DNA from: CAKSFT01 sp045544615 | GTDB taxonomy: Bacteria > Bacillota > Clostridia > UBA1381 | Direction of reading: 5' to 3' | Length of the DNA stretch: 64,000 bases | Assembly (NCBI GenBank): GCA_045544615.1 | Contig: JAZPZI010000008.1 | Span: forward strand, 106,482 to 170,481 | In this document: in pieces, positions 15,596-24,870 of the stretch | How the letters are laid out: every line of letters starts with the position of its first letter | Numbering within the stretch: the first letter of the stretch is position 1 | The notes under the pieces: generated by a model | The model's database searches: none | Told to the model about the DNA's origin: nothing | Seen by the model: the letters and a program-made list of their open reading frames with translations, nothing else | Made by a program: the position numbers and the translations under genes

Positions 15596-17080
15596 TCAGA
15601 TTGATTTTGTAACCTTTTTCCAAGTTTCGTAAGCATTGTCCCAGGCTGGTGAGTCAACAGGTGTGTATTTTGCAATATCGAATGAATTTCTTACAACCTT
15701 TCTGCCCTCGGCAAGGTCGGCAATCGCACCGCAGGCAATTCCCTGAACAATGACATTTCCGATACTTGTTGCCTCAACAGGTCCTGTTGAAACTGTTCTC
15801 TTGGTGGCGTTTGCGGTGAACTGACAAATCATCTTGTCCTTGATTCCGCCGCCAACGATATTTATTACATTGTACTTTTTGCCTGTAACATCTTCCATAC
15901 CCTCAACAGTCTCACGGTACTTGAATGCAAGGCTCTGTGCGATACAACGGATGATTTCGCCCTTTGTTTCGGGAACCTTCTGACCTGTCTTTTCGCAGTA
16001 TTCACGGATACGCTTTGGCATATTGCCCGGTGTCTGGAATGCAGGGTAGTCAGGGTCGATAAAGCTCTCAAACGGAGTTGCCGCATTTGCCTGAGCCTCA
16101 AGCTCGTTAAAGCTCAATACTTCGCCCTCACGCTCCCACTGACGCTTTGATTCCTGAATGAGCCACAAGCCCATAATATTTTTCAGGAATCTGACCGTCT
16201 TGTTTACGCCACCTTCATTTGTGAAGTTATACTTGAGCGCATCTGCGGTGATGTTAGGCTCTTTCAATTCAACGCCCATAAGTGACCATGTACCGCTTGA
16301 GATGTAGATGAAGTCCTCATCGCCTTCAACCGGAACAGAAGCAACAGCAGAGCCTGTGTCGTGCGATGCAACTGCAAATACCGGGATTTCACCAACGCCG
16401 AGTTCTTCTGAAAGTTCAGGGCGGAGTGTTCCGACAAGGTTTCCGGGATAGATTATGTCGGCGAAAATATCGGTTGGAAGTCCCATTTTGTCGAGGAGTT
16501 CGGTTGCCCATGTATGTGTCTTTGAATCAAACATCTGTGATGTTGATGCGATTGTGTATTCGTTCTTTTTAACGCCTGTTAAGAAGAAGTTGAAAAGGTC
16601 AGGCATAAAGAGCAGGGTTTTAGCATTCTTCAGGGCTACATCGTTTGAAAGCTTTGCAGCAAGGAGCTGGAAAAGTGTATTGAACCAGTTGAATGCGATA
16701 CCTGTCTTATTGTAGATTTCTTCTTTTGCAACAAGGTTGAAAGCCTCATCAAACATTCCGTCTGTTCTTGTGTCACGGTAGTGGTAAGGGTTTCCGAGGA
16801 GCTTGTCGTTTTCGTCTAAAAGTCCGTAGTCAACGCCCCAAGTGTCAATGCCGATACCGTCAATATCGCCGTCGCCCGAGTTCTGGCACTTCAAGATGCC
16901 CTGTTTGATTTCGTGGAAAAGTCTCAAAGCATCCCAATGAAATCCGCCGTTTACTAAAACAGGGTCGTTTGCAAAACGGTGCTTTTCTTCAAGAGTAATC
17001 TTTTCGCCGTCGAACTTTGCAAGCATTGCTCTTCCGCTTGATGCGCCAAAGTCAAAAGCGAGAAATTTATAAGTTTTCAT
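15596..17080 (-). CDS. rhaB: Rhamnulokinase (FGGY sugar kinase)
   Basis: 494 residues. It phosphorylates L-rhamnulose to rhamnulose-1-phosphate. The N-terminus AFDFGASSGRAML is the ATP-phosphate loop with the ASSGR form typical of rhamnulokinase. GIGIDTWGVDYGLL and PYHYRDTRTDGM match RhaB rather than xylulokinase, and the second domain shows ASHDTGSAVASVP and NIVGGGIKD. The ATG at 17080 with AAAGGAAG is preferred to a TTG at 17089. It stands alone under its own promoter; no rhamnose isomerase or aldolase is in the window. Fuculose cannot be excluded as a substrate. Confidence 0.9.
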   Translation of the reverse strand: MKTYKFLAFDFGASSGRAMLAKFDGEKITLEEKHRFANDPVLVNGGFHWDALRLFHEIKQGILKCQNSGDGDIDGIGIDTWGVDYGLLDENDKLLGNPYHYRDTRTDGMFDEAFNLVAKEEIYNKTGIAFNWFNTLFQLLAAKLSNDVALKNAKTLLFMPDLFNFFLTGVKKNEYTIASTSQMFDSKTHTWATELLDKMGLPTDIFADIIYPGNLVGTLRPELSEELGVGEIPVFAVASHDTGSAVASVPVEGDEDFIYISSGTWSLMGVELKEPNITADALKYNFTNEGGVNKTVRFLKNIMGLWLIQESKRQWEREGEVLSFNELEAQANAATPFESFIDPDYPAFQTPGNMPKRIREYCEKTGQKVPETKGEIIRCIAQSLAFKYRETVEGMEDVTGKKYNVINIVGGGIKDKMICQFTANATKRTVSTGPVEATSIGNVIVQGIACGAIADLAEGRKVVRNSFDIAKYTPVDSPAWDNAYETWKKVTKSI

Positions 17081-17111
17081 AGCCAACACTTCCTTTATTA
17101 TAGTTATTTTT

Positions 17112-17140
17112 ATTATACATAAAATTCAAAATTCTGTCAA
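17112..17140 (-). promoter_or_regulatory. Consensus sigma-A promoter for rhaB
   Basis: On the minus strand TTGACA (17140-17135) and TATAAT (17117-17112), both perfect, with a 17-bp spacer, 32 bp before the rhaB start. Confidence 0.88.
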
Positions 17141-17145
17141 GGCGA

Positions 17146-18045
17146 TTAAACTTTCTTCTCGGGTAGTTGTGAAATTATAATCGCAACAAACATAATTGCC
17201 GAGCCAATGTATTCCTGCAGTGACGGACTTTCGGCCAGGATGATGATGCCGGCAAGTACCGCAAAAACAGACTCAAAGCTCATAAGGAGTGATGCAACCG
17301 CAGGCTCGGTGTGCTTTTGCCCGATAATCTGGAGCGTGTATGCAATACCACAGGACATAATACCTGCATAGCAAATCGGGAGCCATGCGGTGAGAATGCT
17401 CTGAAAGCTTGGCTTTTCAAATATCAGCATCGCAATGCCCGATAAGATAAACATTGTAAAAAACTGCAAGCAGGAGAGCTTTACGCCGTCTGTGGTAGGC
17501 GAGAAGTGGTCAACCACGAGAATGTGTACCGAAAAACAAACCGCACAAAGCAGAGTGTAAATGTCGCCTTCTGCAATCGAGAAACCGTCCTTCATACATA
17601 GGAGGTAGAGCCCGATTACGCCAAGCCCGACACATCCCCATACAACCGGTCTGACCTTCTTTTTTAAGAAAAGTCCCAAAACAGGAACGAGCAGTATGTA
17701 CATTGCGGTGATAAAACCGGATTTTCCCGAGCTTGTGCCGAGGTTTATGCCTATCTGCTGTAAAGCCGCCGCAACGGTCAGCACTGCACCGCACAATAGT
17801 CCGCCGACAAGCAGGTTTTTCCTGTCGGTCCGGGTCGGCTTTTTGTATATGCCCTTTTTCTTTTTGATTAAATCAGATACGATAATTACCGGAACGAGTA
17901 CGGCACTTCCCAAAATGGCACGTGAGGTCTGGAATGTAAGCGGACCGACATGGTCCATAGCGACGGTTTGTGCCACGAATGCACAACCCCAGATAAGTGC
18001 CGCCAAAAGTAATAAAAAATTGCAAGCAAGTCTTTTTGTGTTCAT
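17146..18045 (-). CDS. DMT-superfamily (EamA) transporter
   Basis: 299 residues with about ten hydrophobic spans arranged as two EamA repeats. The first begins LLLLAALIWGCAFVAQ, with the family W-G-x-x-F, and the second begins near DIYTLLCAVCFSVHILVVD. Members export or exchange amino acids, nucleosides or other metabolites; the substrate cannot be told here. The RBS GGAGGGG lies before the ATG. On the minus strand TATAAT lies about 30 bp upstream with a poor -35. It precedes rhaB, but rhaB has its own promoter, so a functional link is weak. Confidence 0.88.
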   Translation of the reverse strand: MNTKRLACNFLLLLAALIWGCAFVAQTVAMDHVGPLTFQTSRAILGSAVLVPVIIVSDLIKKKKGIYKKPTRTDRKNLLVGGLLCGAVLTVAAALQQIGINLGTSSGKSGFITAMYILLVPVLGLFLKKKVRPVVWGCVGLGVIGLYLLCMKDGFSIAEGDIYTLLCAVCFSVHILVVDHFSPTTDGVKLSCLQFFTMFILSGIAMLIFEKPSFQSILTAWLPICYAGIMSCGIAYTLQIIGQKHTEPAVASLLMSFESVFAVLAGIIILAESPSLQEYIGSAIMFVAIIISQLPEKKV

Positions 18046-18156
18046 AAATTCCCCTCCACTAAAACTTAATTATATCATATATAAAATGAAAAATAAATAC
18101 ATTTTTTACCTTTTTATAAACAATTTGTAAATTTAAAAAAATAGAGCTATTTTGGC

Positions 18157-18185
18157 TTGAAAAAACAGCAAAAGTATTGTATAAT
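18157..18185 (+). promoter_or_regulatory. Sigma-A promoter for lon-engB
   Basis: TTGAAA (18157-18162) and TATAAT (18180-18185), 17-bp spacer, 47 bp before the lon start. No CIRCE or obvious CtsR operator was seen. Confidence 0.85.
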
Positions 18186-18232
18186 ATAATTTGGATATTT
18201 ATATGGCAAAATGAAAGGAATGTGACATAAAT

Positions 18233-20545
18233 TTGAGAGAAAAATATGTACTCCCGATGATGGCACTCAGAGGAATTGTGGTATTTCCCGGTGCTACGGT
18301 GGGATTTGATGTTATAAGAGAAAAGTCAAAAAAGGCGTTAGATATTGCAATGGCAACCGACAGACGCATCTTTTTGCTTACCCAGAAAAATATTGATGCA
18401 GAAGACCCGGGCGAGCTTGACCTCTATAAGATTGGCGTTATTGCCAAGGTAAAACGTGTTATGAAGATGCCGGGAAACATTGTACATGCAGTTGTTGAGG
18501 GTATCGAACGTGCAAGACTTGAAAAGGTTGAGGTGTGGCAGCCAAGCATTACTGCATCGTGCGAAAACTATGATGCAGAGGAGAGTATCGATGTTTTAGC
18601 AGACCAGGCGTTTGCAAGAAGTATCCAGGGTCATCTTGAAAGATACATCGAAGTGAATCCGAGATTCCCGGTTGAGCTTGCAATAGATAAAATCGAGCTT
18701 GGTGAAATCTCAAAGCTTACCGATATAATTGTTTCAAACCTTACCTGTGGCTACTATGTGAAACAGGAAATGCTCGAGGTTATAGACCCATATGAGAGAG
18801 CGGAAAAAACAGCGGTGCTCCTTAAAAACGAAACCGCAATACTTCGCTTTAAGCGTGAGATAAATGATAAGGTTAAAAAGCAGATAGACGAAAACCAGAG
18901 AGAATATTTCCTGCGTGAGGAAATGAAGATAATCGAAGAAGAACTCGGCGATAAAGACGGATACTCGGAGGAGCTTTCGAACTACCGCAAGGCGATTATG
19001 GCAATCGGACTTGATGAGGTCTATGAAGAAAAGCTCTTAAAAGAGGTTGACCGCCTTGCAAAGATGCAGACGACTTCGCCCGATGCAGCAGTTACAAGAA
19101 ACTATCTTGATAATGTTTTGGCGCTTCCGTGGAATAAATCAAGCGAAGAAAACCTGGATATTCTGGCGGCTGAAGATATACTTGAGGAGGATCATTTCGG
19201 ACTCTCCGATGTAAAAAAGAGAATTATAGAACATCTTTCGGTACATAAACTAACCGGCGGAAAACAGGGAACAGTCATCTGCCTTGCAGGACCTCCGGGG
19301 ACAGGAAAGACATCTATTGTGAAGTCGATTGCAAAGGCTTTGGGTCGTGAATATGTGAGGATTTCGCTCGGCGGTGTAAGAGACGAGGCAGATATCAGGG
19401 GACACAGAAAAACATATATTGGCTCTATGCCGGGAAGAATTATAAGTGCAATGGAGCAGGCGGGAACAAAAAATCCGCTGATTCTTTTTGATGAACTCGA
19501 CAAGATGGGTGCAGACTATAAGGGCGACCCGTCTGCGGCTATGCTTGAAGTGCTGGACATTGAGCAGAACCACGCTTTCCGTGACCATTATATCGAGATT
19601 CCCTTTGACCTCTCGAATGTAATGTTCATTGCGACGGCAAATAATCTGTCGAATGTGCCTGCACCGCTTCTAGACCGAATTGAGGTCATTGAGGTTTCGG
19701 GATATACCGATGAAGAAAAGCTTGAGATTGCAAAAAGGCACCTGATTCCGAAACAGCAAAAGCAGCACGGACTCGACAAGATGAAGATAACACTCGGTGA
19801 CGATGCGATCCGGATGATTATTGAAAAGTACACAAGAGAGTCGGGTGTAAGAAGCCTTGAGAGAAGAATTGCAACCCTTATGAGAAGGATTGCAAAGGAA
19901 AGTCAGGAAACCGATAAAAAGAGAGTTACTGTCGGAAAGAGAAATCTGCAGAAATATCTCGGAAAACCTCGTTATGATGTCGAGATGATGAACAAAAAGG
20001 ACGAGGTCGGTGTTGTAAGAGGGCTTGCATGGACAAGCGTCGGCGGCGATACGCTCTCGGTTGAGGTAAATGTAATGGAGGGAAGCGGTAAGGTTGAGCT
20101 TACCGGCAACCTCGGTGATGTAATGCGTGAGTCGGCGATGACGGCTATAAGCTATGTCCGCTCGGCATCAAAGAAGTTAAATATAAGCGATAGCTTTTAT
20201 AAGACAAAGGATATCCACATCCACGTTCCGCAGGGCGCTGTTCCGAAGGACGGCCCGTCTGCCGGGATTACGATTGCGACTGCGGTTGCATCGGCATTAT
20301 CCGATGTTCCGGTACGCCGTGATGTTGCTATGACGGGTGAGATTACCTTAAGAGGCAGAGTTCTGCCTATAGGCGGTCTGAAGGAAAAGTCGCTTGCAGC
20401 ATACAGAGCCGGAATCAGAACGGTAATCATCCCCGAGGATAACGAAAGGGATGTTGAGGATGTTCCAAAAGAGGTAAGGGACGAGATGGAATTTGTCCCG
20501 GTAACCAATATGGATTCGGTTTTAAGAACTGCCTTTACAAGATAG
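18233..20545 (+). CDS. lon: ATP-dependent protease Lon
   Basis: 770 residues, full length. The N-terminal LON substrate-binding domain starts with LPMMALRGIVVFPGATV. The AAA+ domain has Walker A GPPGTGKT (353-360) and the sequence LILFDELDK for Walker B. The serine protease domain has Ser676 (PKDGPSAGIT) and Lys719 (GGLKEK), the catalytic dyad. It degrades damaged and regulatory proteins in the cytosol. The start is a TTG with GGAA about 12 bases upstream; no ATG or GTG gives a better N-terminus because an upstream ATG hits a stop at once. It precedes engB by 15 bp, the usual lonA-ysxC order. Confidence 0.96.
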   Translation: MREKYVLPMMALRGIVVFPGATVGFDVIREKSKKALDIAMATDRRIFLLTQKNIDAEDPGELDLYKIGVIAKVKRVMKMPGNIVHAVVEGIERARLEKVEVWQPSITASCENYDAEESIDVLADQAFARSIQGHLERYIEVNPRFPVELAIDKIELGEISKLTDIIVSNLTCGYYVKQEMLEVIDPYERAEKTAVLLKNETAILRFKREINDKVKKQIDENQREYFLREEMKIIEEELGDKDGYSEELSNYRKAIMAIGLDEVYEEKLLKEVDRLAKMQTTSPDAAVTRNYLDNVLALPWNKSSEENLDILAAEDILEEDHFGLSDVKKRIIEHLSVHKLTGGKQGTVICLAGPPGTGKTSIVKSIAKALGREYVRISLGGVRDEADIRGHRKTYIGSMPGRIISAMEQAGTKNPLILFDELDKMGADYKGDPSAAMLEVLDIEQNHAFRDHYIEIPFDLSNVMFIATANNLSNVPAPLLDRIEVIEVSGYTDEEKLEIAKRHLIPKQQKQHGLDKMKITLGDDAIRMIIEKYTRESGVRSLERRIATLMRRIAKESQETDKKRVTVGKRNLQKYLGKPRYDVEMMNKKDEVGVVRGLAWTSVGGDTLSVEVNVMEGSGKVELTGNLGDVMRESAMTAISYVRSASKKLNISDSFYKTKDIHIHVPQGAVPKDGPSAGITIATAVASALSDVPVRRDVAMTGEITLRGRVLPIGGLKEKSLAAYRAGIRTVIIPEDNERDVEDVPKEVRDEMEFVPVTNMDSVLRTAFTR

Positions 20546-20560
20546 GGAAAGGGAATTTAA

Positions 20561-21166
20561 ATGAATATTCACAATGTAAGTCTTACCGTTTCTGCGGTAA
20601 GAAAGAATCAGTATCCGGGAGGCGGAATGCCTGAGTTTGCATTTGCGGGCCGCTCGAATGTCGGCAAATCATCGCTGATAAATAAGATTCTCAACAGAAA
20701 ATCGCTTGCAAGAGTCAGCGGCACTCCGGGTAAGACTGCGACGATAAATTTTTATAATATCGACGACACAATCCATCTTGTTGACCTGCCGGGCTATGGT
20801 TATGCGGTAAGGTCGCAGTCCGAGATTGCAAAATGGGGAAGTATGATTGAGGATTATCTGAGAAGCCGTGAGGAGCTTGTGCAGACAATACTTTTGGTTG
20901 ACAGCCGTCATAAACCGACAAAGGACGATTGTTTGATGCTTGAGTGGATAAGAGAGTATCATGACCGTGCGGTAGTCATCGCAACCAAGACGGACAAGCT
21001 CAAAAAGAGTGAGTTCGAGAAGAACCTGACCCTTATATGGGACACTTTAGAGCTTGGCGATGACGATGTCTTGATTCCTTTCTCGACAAAGGGCGACGAC
21101 GGAAAGCTTGCGGTATGGGAACTCATAAACCTGATGCTTGACCCCGAAACAGAAGAAAATATATAA
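20561..21166 (+). CDS. engB: Ribosome biogenesis GTPase EngB (YsxC/YihA)
   Basis: 201 residues. A TrmE-Era-EngA-EngB GTPase needed for 50S assembly. G1 FAGRSNVGKSSL, G3 DLPGYGYA, G4 TKTDKL and G5 FSTKGDDG are all present. The conserved SVDSR-type motif appears as LLVDSRHKPTKDD. It directly follows lon, a widespread Firmicutes arrangement, with a Shine-Dalgarno-like AAAGGG upstream. Confidence 0.96.
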   Translation: MNIHNVSLTVSAVRKNQYPGGGMPEFAFAGRSNVGKSSLINKILNRKSLARVSGTPGKTATINFYNIDDTIHLVDLPGYGYAVRSQSEIAKWGSMIEDYLRSREELVQTILLVDSRHKPTKDDCLMLEWIREYHDRAVVIATKTDKLKKSEFEKNLTLIWDTLELGDDDVLIPFSTKGDDGKLAVWELINLMLDPETEENI

Positions 21167-21183
21167 AAAGGATAAATAAAACA

Positions 21184-22371
21184 ATGAAAAAAAGTGTTTT
21201 TATCGTGATTGCAATAGCACTTCTTGCGGTTGTTTTCTACGGTGTCCGCTATGTTAAAAAGCCTGTTGGTGTGATGGATGCAAAGGCGGTAACAAGAGAA
21301 AGCAGTATATCCTGCGAGGGCTTGATTGCGTATAATGAAAGTGTGTATTCTGCAGGTGTAACCGGTACATTCTATAGCTTTGCAGGAGAGGGTGAGAGAG
21401 TCGGAAAGGACAGAATTGTTGCCACAGTCTATGAAGGCGTGGTTGACAAGGAGGTTTTGCAGACACTCAACAATATCGACAAAAAAATTGTATCGCTTGA
21501 GGCTATGGAAAGCACAAGCACAACCTTTGTAACCGACAAATCTACCGAGCAGGCGGTTGTAAAGGATGTCGAGGAGGACATTATTGACTCGGTTATCGAG
21601 GAGGATGTTTCGCAGATTCCGGGATACAAGAGTAAGCTTGAGAACACTACCGGACTTGTCAGTGATAATGATACCCAGGCAGAGCTTTTAAAGCTTCGCC
21701 GTGAAAAGCAGGAAATCGAGGCAAAGCTTGGTCAGAACAAGCGTAACATCTATTCGGCAAATTCGGGTATATATACAACTTCGCTTGACGGATTAGAGGG
21801 TAAACTAAACCCTGCCGACCTTTCATGGTATATGGTTGCAGACTACAGAAATCTTTCAGAGCCTGAGGACGGAATGATTGGTAACAGAACTGTTCAAAAG
21901 GGAGATGCAATCTGTAAGGTGGTCGATAACCACACCTGGTACGCAGTTTGTATCGTAAAGGCATCGGATGCAGAGCGCATCGAGGTCGGAAAGAGTGTAT
22001 CTTTGCGAATAAAACAACTCCCGGGTGAGGTAGTTTCTGCAAAAATCAGCTACATATCGCCCGAGCCCGAGGGTGCAAGTGAGTATCTTGTTGTTGTAAA
22101 GTGCGAGCATTACCTTGAGGGCGTGTTCAATATAAGAAAGTCGGATATCGAGATAATCTTCTCGAGTTTCTATGGCTATGAAGTGCCTATCCATGCGATA
22201 AGAGTTCAGGATGGCAAAAATGGCGTTATGGTAAGAAAGGGAAATAACGAGATTTTCAAAGAATGTAAGATTTTATCAAGAGACGATGATGCAGGAACTG
22301 TAATGATAGAAGCGACCGGAACTACAAACTCTCTCGAGGCGGGAGATCTGATAGTTCTTGGTGAAAAGTAA
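21184..22371 (+). CDS. HlyD-like membrane-anchored periplasmic-adaptor-type protein
   Basis: 395 residues. An N-terminal membrane anchor (VFIVIAIALLAVVFYGVRYV) is followed by a barrel-sandwich half (SISCEGLIAYNESVYSAGVTG), a helical/coiled-coil middle (about 80-190) and a second half (VQKGDAICKVVDNHTWYAVC) with beta-barrel strands. The whole has the HlyD/membrane-fusion layout. No transporter partner lies nearby. Proteins of this kind commonly sit just upstream of yggS-sepF in Clostridia, as here, suggesting a role at the division site or cell envelope rather than drug efflux. Function inferred only from fold and context. Confidence 0.75.
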   Translation: MKKSVFIVIAIALLAVVFYGVRYVKKPVGVMDAKAVTRESSISCEGLIAYNESVYSAGVTGTFYSFAGEGERVGKDRIVATVYEGVVDKEVLQTLNNIDKKIVSLEAMESTSTTFVTDKSTEQAVVKDVEEDIIDSVIEEDVSQIPGYKSKLENTTGLVSDNDTQAELLKLRREKQEIEAKLGQNKRNIYSANSGIYTTSLDGLEGKLNPADLSWYMVADYRNLSEPEDGMIGNRTVQKGDAICKVVDNHTWYAVCIVKASDAERIEVGKSVSLRIKQLPGEVVSAKISYISPEPEGASEYLVVVKCEHYLEGVFNIRKSDIEIIFSSFYGYEVPIHAIRVQDGKNGVMVRKGNNEIFKECKILSRDDDAGTVMIEATGTTNSLEAGDLIVLGEK

Positions 22372-22386
22372 AAAAGGAAGAAAGAT

Positions 22387-23076
22387 ATGTCTTTAGAAGA
22401 ACGGCTTGGGAATGTCAGGAAAAAGATAGCAGAAATTGCAACCGAGGCTTCAAGAACCCCCGAAGAAATAACCCTGGTTGCGGTTACAAAAACCTATGAA
22501 CCTGATGTTATAAATGAAGCAATACGCCTGGGTGTTACCGATATCGGTGAGAATAAAGTCCAGGAGATTGTGAGAAAGTACGATGCAGTATTGCCTGTTA
22601 GGTGGCACTTAATAGGTCACCTGCAGACCAATAAGGTAAAGTACATTATTGATAAGGTTTCGATGATTCACTCGGTGGATTCTGTCCGTCTTATGGACGA
22701 GATTGACCGTCAGGCGAAAAAGCACGGCCTTGTGATGGATATTCTTATCCAGGTAAACATTGCCGATGAGGATAGCAAGTTCGGTGTATCAAAAGACGAA
22801 ATTTATCAGCTTTTGGAACACGCAGAGGGACTTTCCAATGTGAAAGTATGCGGATTGATGGGGATTTTGCCGAAAAATGACAATAGTGTAATAAATAGAT
22901 TACATTTTCATAACATAAAGGCTCTATACCTTGACATAGCCTCAAAAAAATACGATAATGTATGTATGAAAATACTCTCGATGGGTATGAGCGGAGATTA
23001 TGCCGATGCCATCCGGGAGGGGTCAAATATGGTCAGAATCGGAAGTGCTATATTTGGCGAAAGGAAATATGTATAG
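22387..23076 (+). CDS. YggS-family PLP homeostasis protein
   Basis: 229 residues, the usual size. A PLP-binding single-domain TIM barrel. The conserved EITLVAVTKTYEPDVI holds the PLP lysine, followed by IGENKVQE, WHLIGHLQTNK and LSMGMSGDYADAIREGSNMVRIGSAIFG. It maintains vitamin B6 and amino-acid balance rather than catalysing a set reaction. It begins 15 bp after the HlyD-like gene and leads into sepF, the standard Gram-positive ylmE-ylmF order. Confidence 0.95.
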   Translation: MSLEERLGNVRKKIAEIATEASRTPEEITLVAVTKTYEPDVINEAIRLGVTDIGENKVQEIVRKYDAVLPVRWHLIGHLQTNKVKYIIDKVSMIHSVDSVRLMDEIDRQAKKHGLVMDILIQVNIADEDSKFGVSKDEIYQLLEHAEGLSNVKVCGLMGILPKNDNSVINRLHFHNIKALYLDIASKKYDNVCMKILSMGMSGDYADAIREGSNMVRIGSAIFGERKYV

Positions 23077-23101
23077 AGTATAATTTAGGGGGTTTTTAGA
23101 A

Positions 23102-23548
23102 ATGGGCTTTGTTGATAAGTTAAAGGATTTGACAGGTTTTGGAAATCTTGATTATGAAGAAGACTACATGGAAGAAGACGAAATAGAAGAGATTGAAGAA
23201 GTAAAGCCTGCAAGAAAAAATCCGGTTGTTAAGAAAAATAAGGTAGTATCTATAGGAAACAATGACGGACAGGCAAGAATAGTTGTCTTAAAGCCAAAGT
23301 GCTTCAACAACTCAACAGAGATTGCCGATGAGCTGAAGGCTCGCCGCCCGGTTATCATCGATGTAGGTGCGCTTGATATTGATGAAGCTAAGAGAGTGGT
23401 TGATTTTGTAGCCGGAACAGTTTACGGTGTTAACGGCAATATGCAAAAGGTTTCGGGAGGAATATTCCTTGCCACACCTAATCATGTAGATATACTTGGC
23501 GAAGTCATCAAAGACGGCAAAGGAAATTTTGAGTGGAGTATGTTTTAA
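23102..23548 (+). CDS. sepF: Cell division protein SepF
   Basis: 148 residues. SepF tethers and bundles FtsZ at midcell. An N-terminal membrane-targeting amphipathic helix (MGFVDKLKDLTGFGN) is followed by a strongly acidic linker (EEDYMEEDEIEEIEE) and the C-terminal SepF domain (ARIVVLKPKCFNN...ARRPVIIDVGALD...AKRVVDFVAGTVYGVNG). All key parts are present. Its place between yggS and ylmH is conserved. A terminator follows, so part of the transcripts may stop here. Confidence 0.96.
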   Translation: MGFVDKLKDLTGFGNLDYEEDYMEEDEIEEIEEVKPARKNPVVKKNKVVSIGNNDGQARIVVLKPKCFNNSTEIADELKARRPVIIDVGALDIDEAKRVVDFVAGTVYGVNGNMQKVSGGIFLATPNHVDILGEVIKDGKGNFEWSMF

Positions 23549-23561
23549 TATAGTGTGTGAT

Positions 23562-23599
23562 AAGGCGGAGTGACTCTTATAAAGACTACTCCGCCTTTT
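23562..23599 (+). terminator. Hairpin between sepF and ylmH
   Basis: AAGGCGGAGT and ACTCCGCCTT, 10 bp, with a 16-base loop followed by TTTT. It may reduce read-through into ylmH-divIVA. Confidence 0.75.
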
Positions 23600-23620
23600 A
23601 TGCGTATTAAAAGAGGTATT

Positions 23621-24367
23621 ATGGATCGGGAAATAAAAGAACTCGAAGCAAAAATCAAGGATCTTCTGAGGCTTTCTGAAAAGCACTCATCACCGAAATT
23701 CACCGCCTTTTTGAATGAAGAGGAGCAAGCGGGAATTGATGCAAATATTGCACTCGGCTATAACTTTTCATACTACGGTGGTTACGAGGGTGCAAGAAGA
23801 AAGATGTTCGGTGTTTTTCCGGACTGGCAGGAGGTTGACTTCTCGGAATATCCGATAGACATTATAAAATTTGAGAAAAAATACAAAAAGGAACTCACCC
23901 ACCGGGATTATCTCGGGACAATCCTCTCGGCAGGAATTGAGAGAAATACAGTCGGCGACATCCTTGTTACCGAGTGGGGTGCATATGTATTTATTCTAAA
24001 GAGTGTTTCGGGGCATATTCTGGGACAGATTGAAAAGATAGCAAACTGCGGAGTTAAAACAGAGTTGGTCGGTGCTGACGAGGTGGAAATTCCAAAGCAG
24101 GAATATGACGATTTGTTTAAGGTTGTTGCATCGATGCGTTTAGATGCCTTTGTTGCGGCAATAACGAATCAGTCGAGAAATACGGCTCTTTTGATGATAA
24201 AGGGTCAGAAGGTGGCACTGAATCACAAAGAGATTACCGACGGAGCAAAGAGTGTTTCGGTAGGTGATATAATATCGGTCAGAGGTTTTGGCCGGTTTGT
24301 GGTTTGGGCAGAAGGTAGCAGAACGGGGAGTGGAAGGCTCCATGTTCATATAAAAAAATTCAGGTAA
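23621..24367 (+). CDS. ylmH: YlmH-family S4-domain RNA-binding protein
   Basis: 248 residues. The N-terminal two-thirds match YlmH (FTAFLNEEEQ, YYGGYEGARRKMFGVFPDW, LTHRDYLGTILSAGIERNTVGDI). A C-terminal S4 domain (about 180-247) contains LRLDAFVAAITNQSRNTALLMIKGQKVALN in outline. It binds ribosomal RNA and in Bacillus works in ribosome rescue and division. The start at 23621 with AAGAGG is chosen because earlier in-frame ATGs fall inside the terminator hairpin or lack an RBS. In the conserved division cluster. Confidence 0.92.
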   Translation: MDREIKELEAKIKDLLRLSEKHSSPKFTAFLNEEEQAGIDANIALGYNFSYYGGYEGARRKMFGVFPDWQEVDFSEYPIDIIKFEKKYKKELTHRDYLGTILSAGIERNTVGDILVTEWGAYVFILKSVSGHILGQIEKIANCGVKTELVGADEVEIPKQEYDDLFKVVASMRLDAFVAAITNQSRNTALLMIKGQKVALNHKEITDGAKSVSVGDIISVRGFGRFVVWAEGSRTGSGRLHVHIKKFR

Positions 24368-24381
24368 GGGAGATATGAGAT

Positions 24382-24822
24382 ATGCTGACACCGTTAGATA
24401 TTCAAAATCAGGAATTTGATGTAAAGTTCAGAGGCTACAACGCTGATGAAGTAGACGGATTTTTAGATGTTGTTGGAGCAGACTATGAAAAGCTCTACAA
24501 GGAAAATGCGGATTTGAAAAAGCAGATTAAAGCATTGAATGAGCAGATAGCAGAATATAAAGAACTCGAAAAGAAGTTGCAGGATTCAATCATTTTGGCA
24601 CAGTCTGCAGCAGAAAATATAAAGCAGAACGCAACCGAGAAGGCTGCAAATATTGTTGCTGAGGCGAACAATAAAGCTGCCGAAATCGTGATGAATGCAG
24701 AGCATGAACTGGCAGGAAGAAACTCGGAGCTTTCGGCTATGAAACTCGAAATTGGAAAATATCAGGCAAATATCAGAGGAATTTGCAACGGAATACTTGA
24801 AATTTTGGAAAAAATGGGTTAA
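24382..24822 (+). CDS. divIVA: DivIVA-domain cell division/polarity protein
   Basis: 146 residues. It starts with LTPLDIQNQEFDVKFRGYNADEVDGFLD, the membrane-curvature-sensing DivIVA head, followed by a long coiled coil (YEKLYKENADLKKQIKALNEQ and onwards). It locates at septa or poles and recruits morphogenesis factors. The RBS GGGAGATATGAGAT is weakish. It is the last division gene before ileS, which starts 48 bp later, the same order as in other Firmicutes. Confidence 0.93.
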   Translation: MLTPLDIQNQEFDVKFRGYNADEVDGFLDVVGADYEKLYKENADLKKQIKALNEQIAEYKELEKKLQDSIILAQSAAENIKQNATEKAANIVAEANNKAAEIVMNAEHELAGRNSELSAMKLEIGKYQANIRGICNGILEILEKMG

Positions 24823-24870
24823 AATAGTATTGTTTTAAAAAAAATACTAATCAAGAAAGGACAAAAAAGT

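Noticed and set aside
18046..18232. Heat-shock operator (CIRCE) upstream of lon
   Set aside because: No 9-bp inverted repeat with a 9-bp spacer was found; only a sigma-A promoter.
23570..23620. Upstream ATG starts for ylmH
   Set aside because: They fall inside the terminator hairpin after sepF and lack an RBS; the ATG at 23621 has AAGAGG.
24823..24870. Possible T-box before ileS
   Set aside because: Only 48 bp separate divIVA and ileS, too short for a T-box leader, and no T-box sequence is present.
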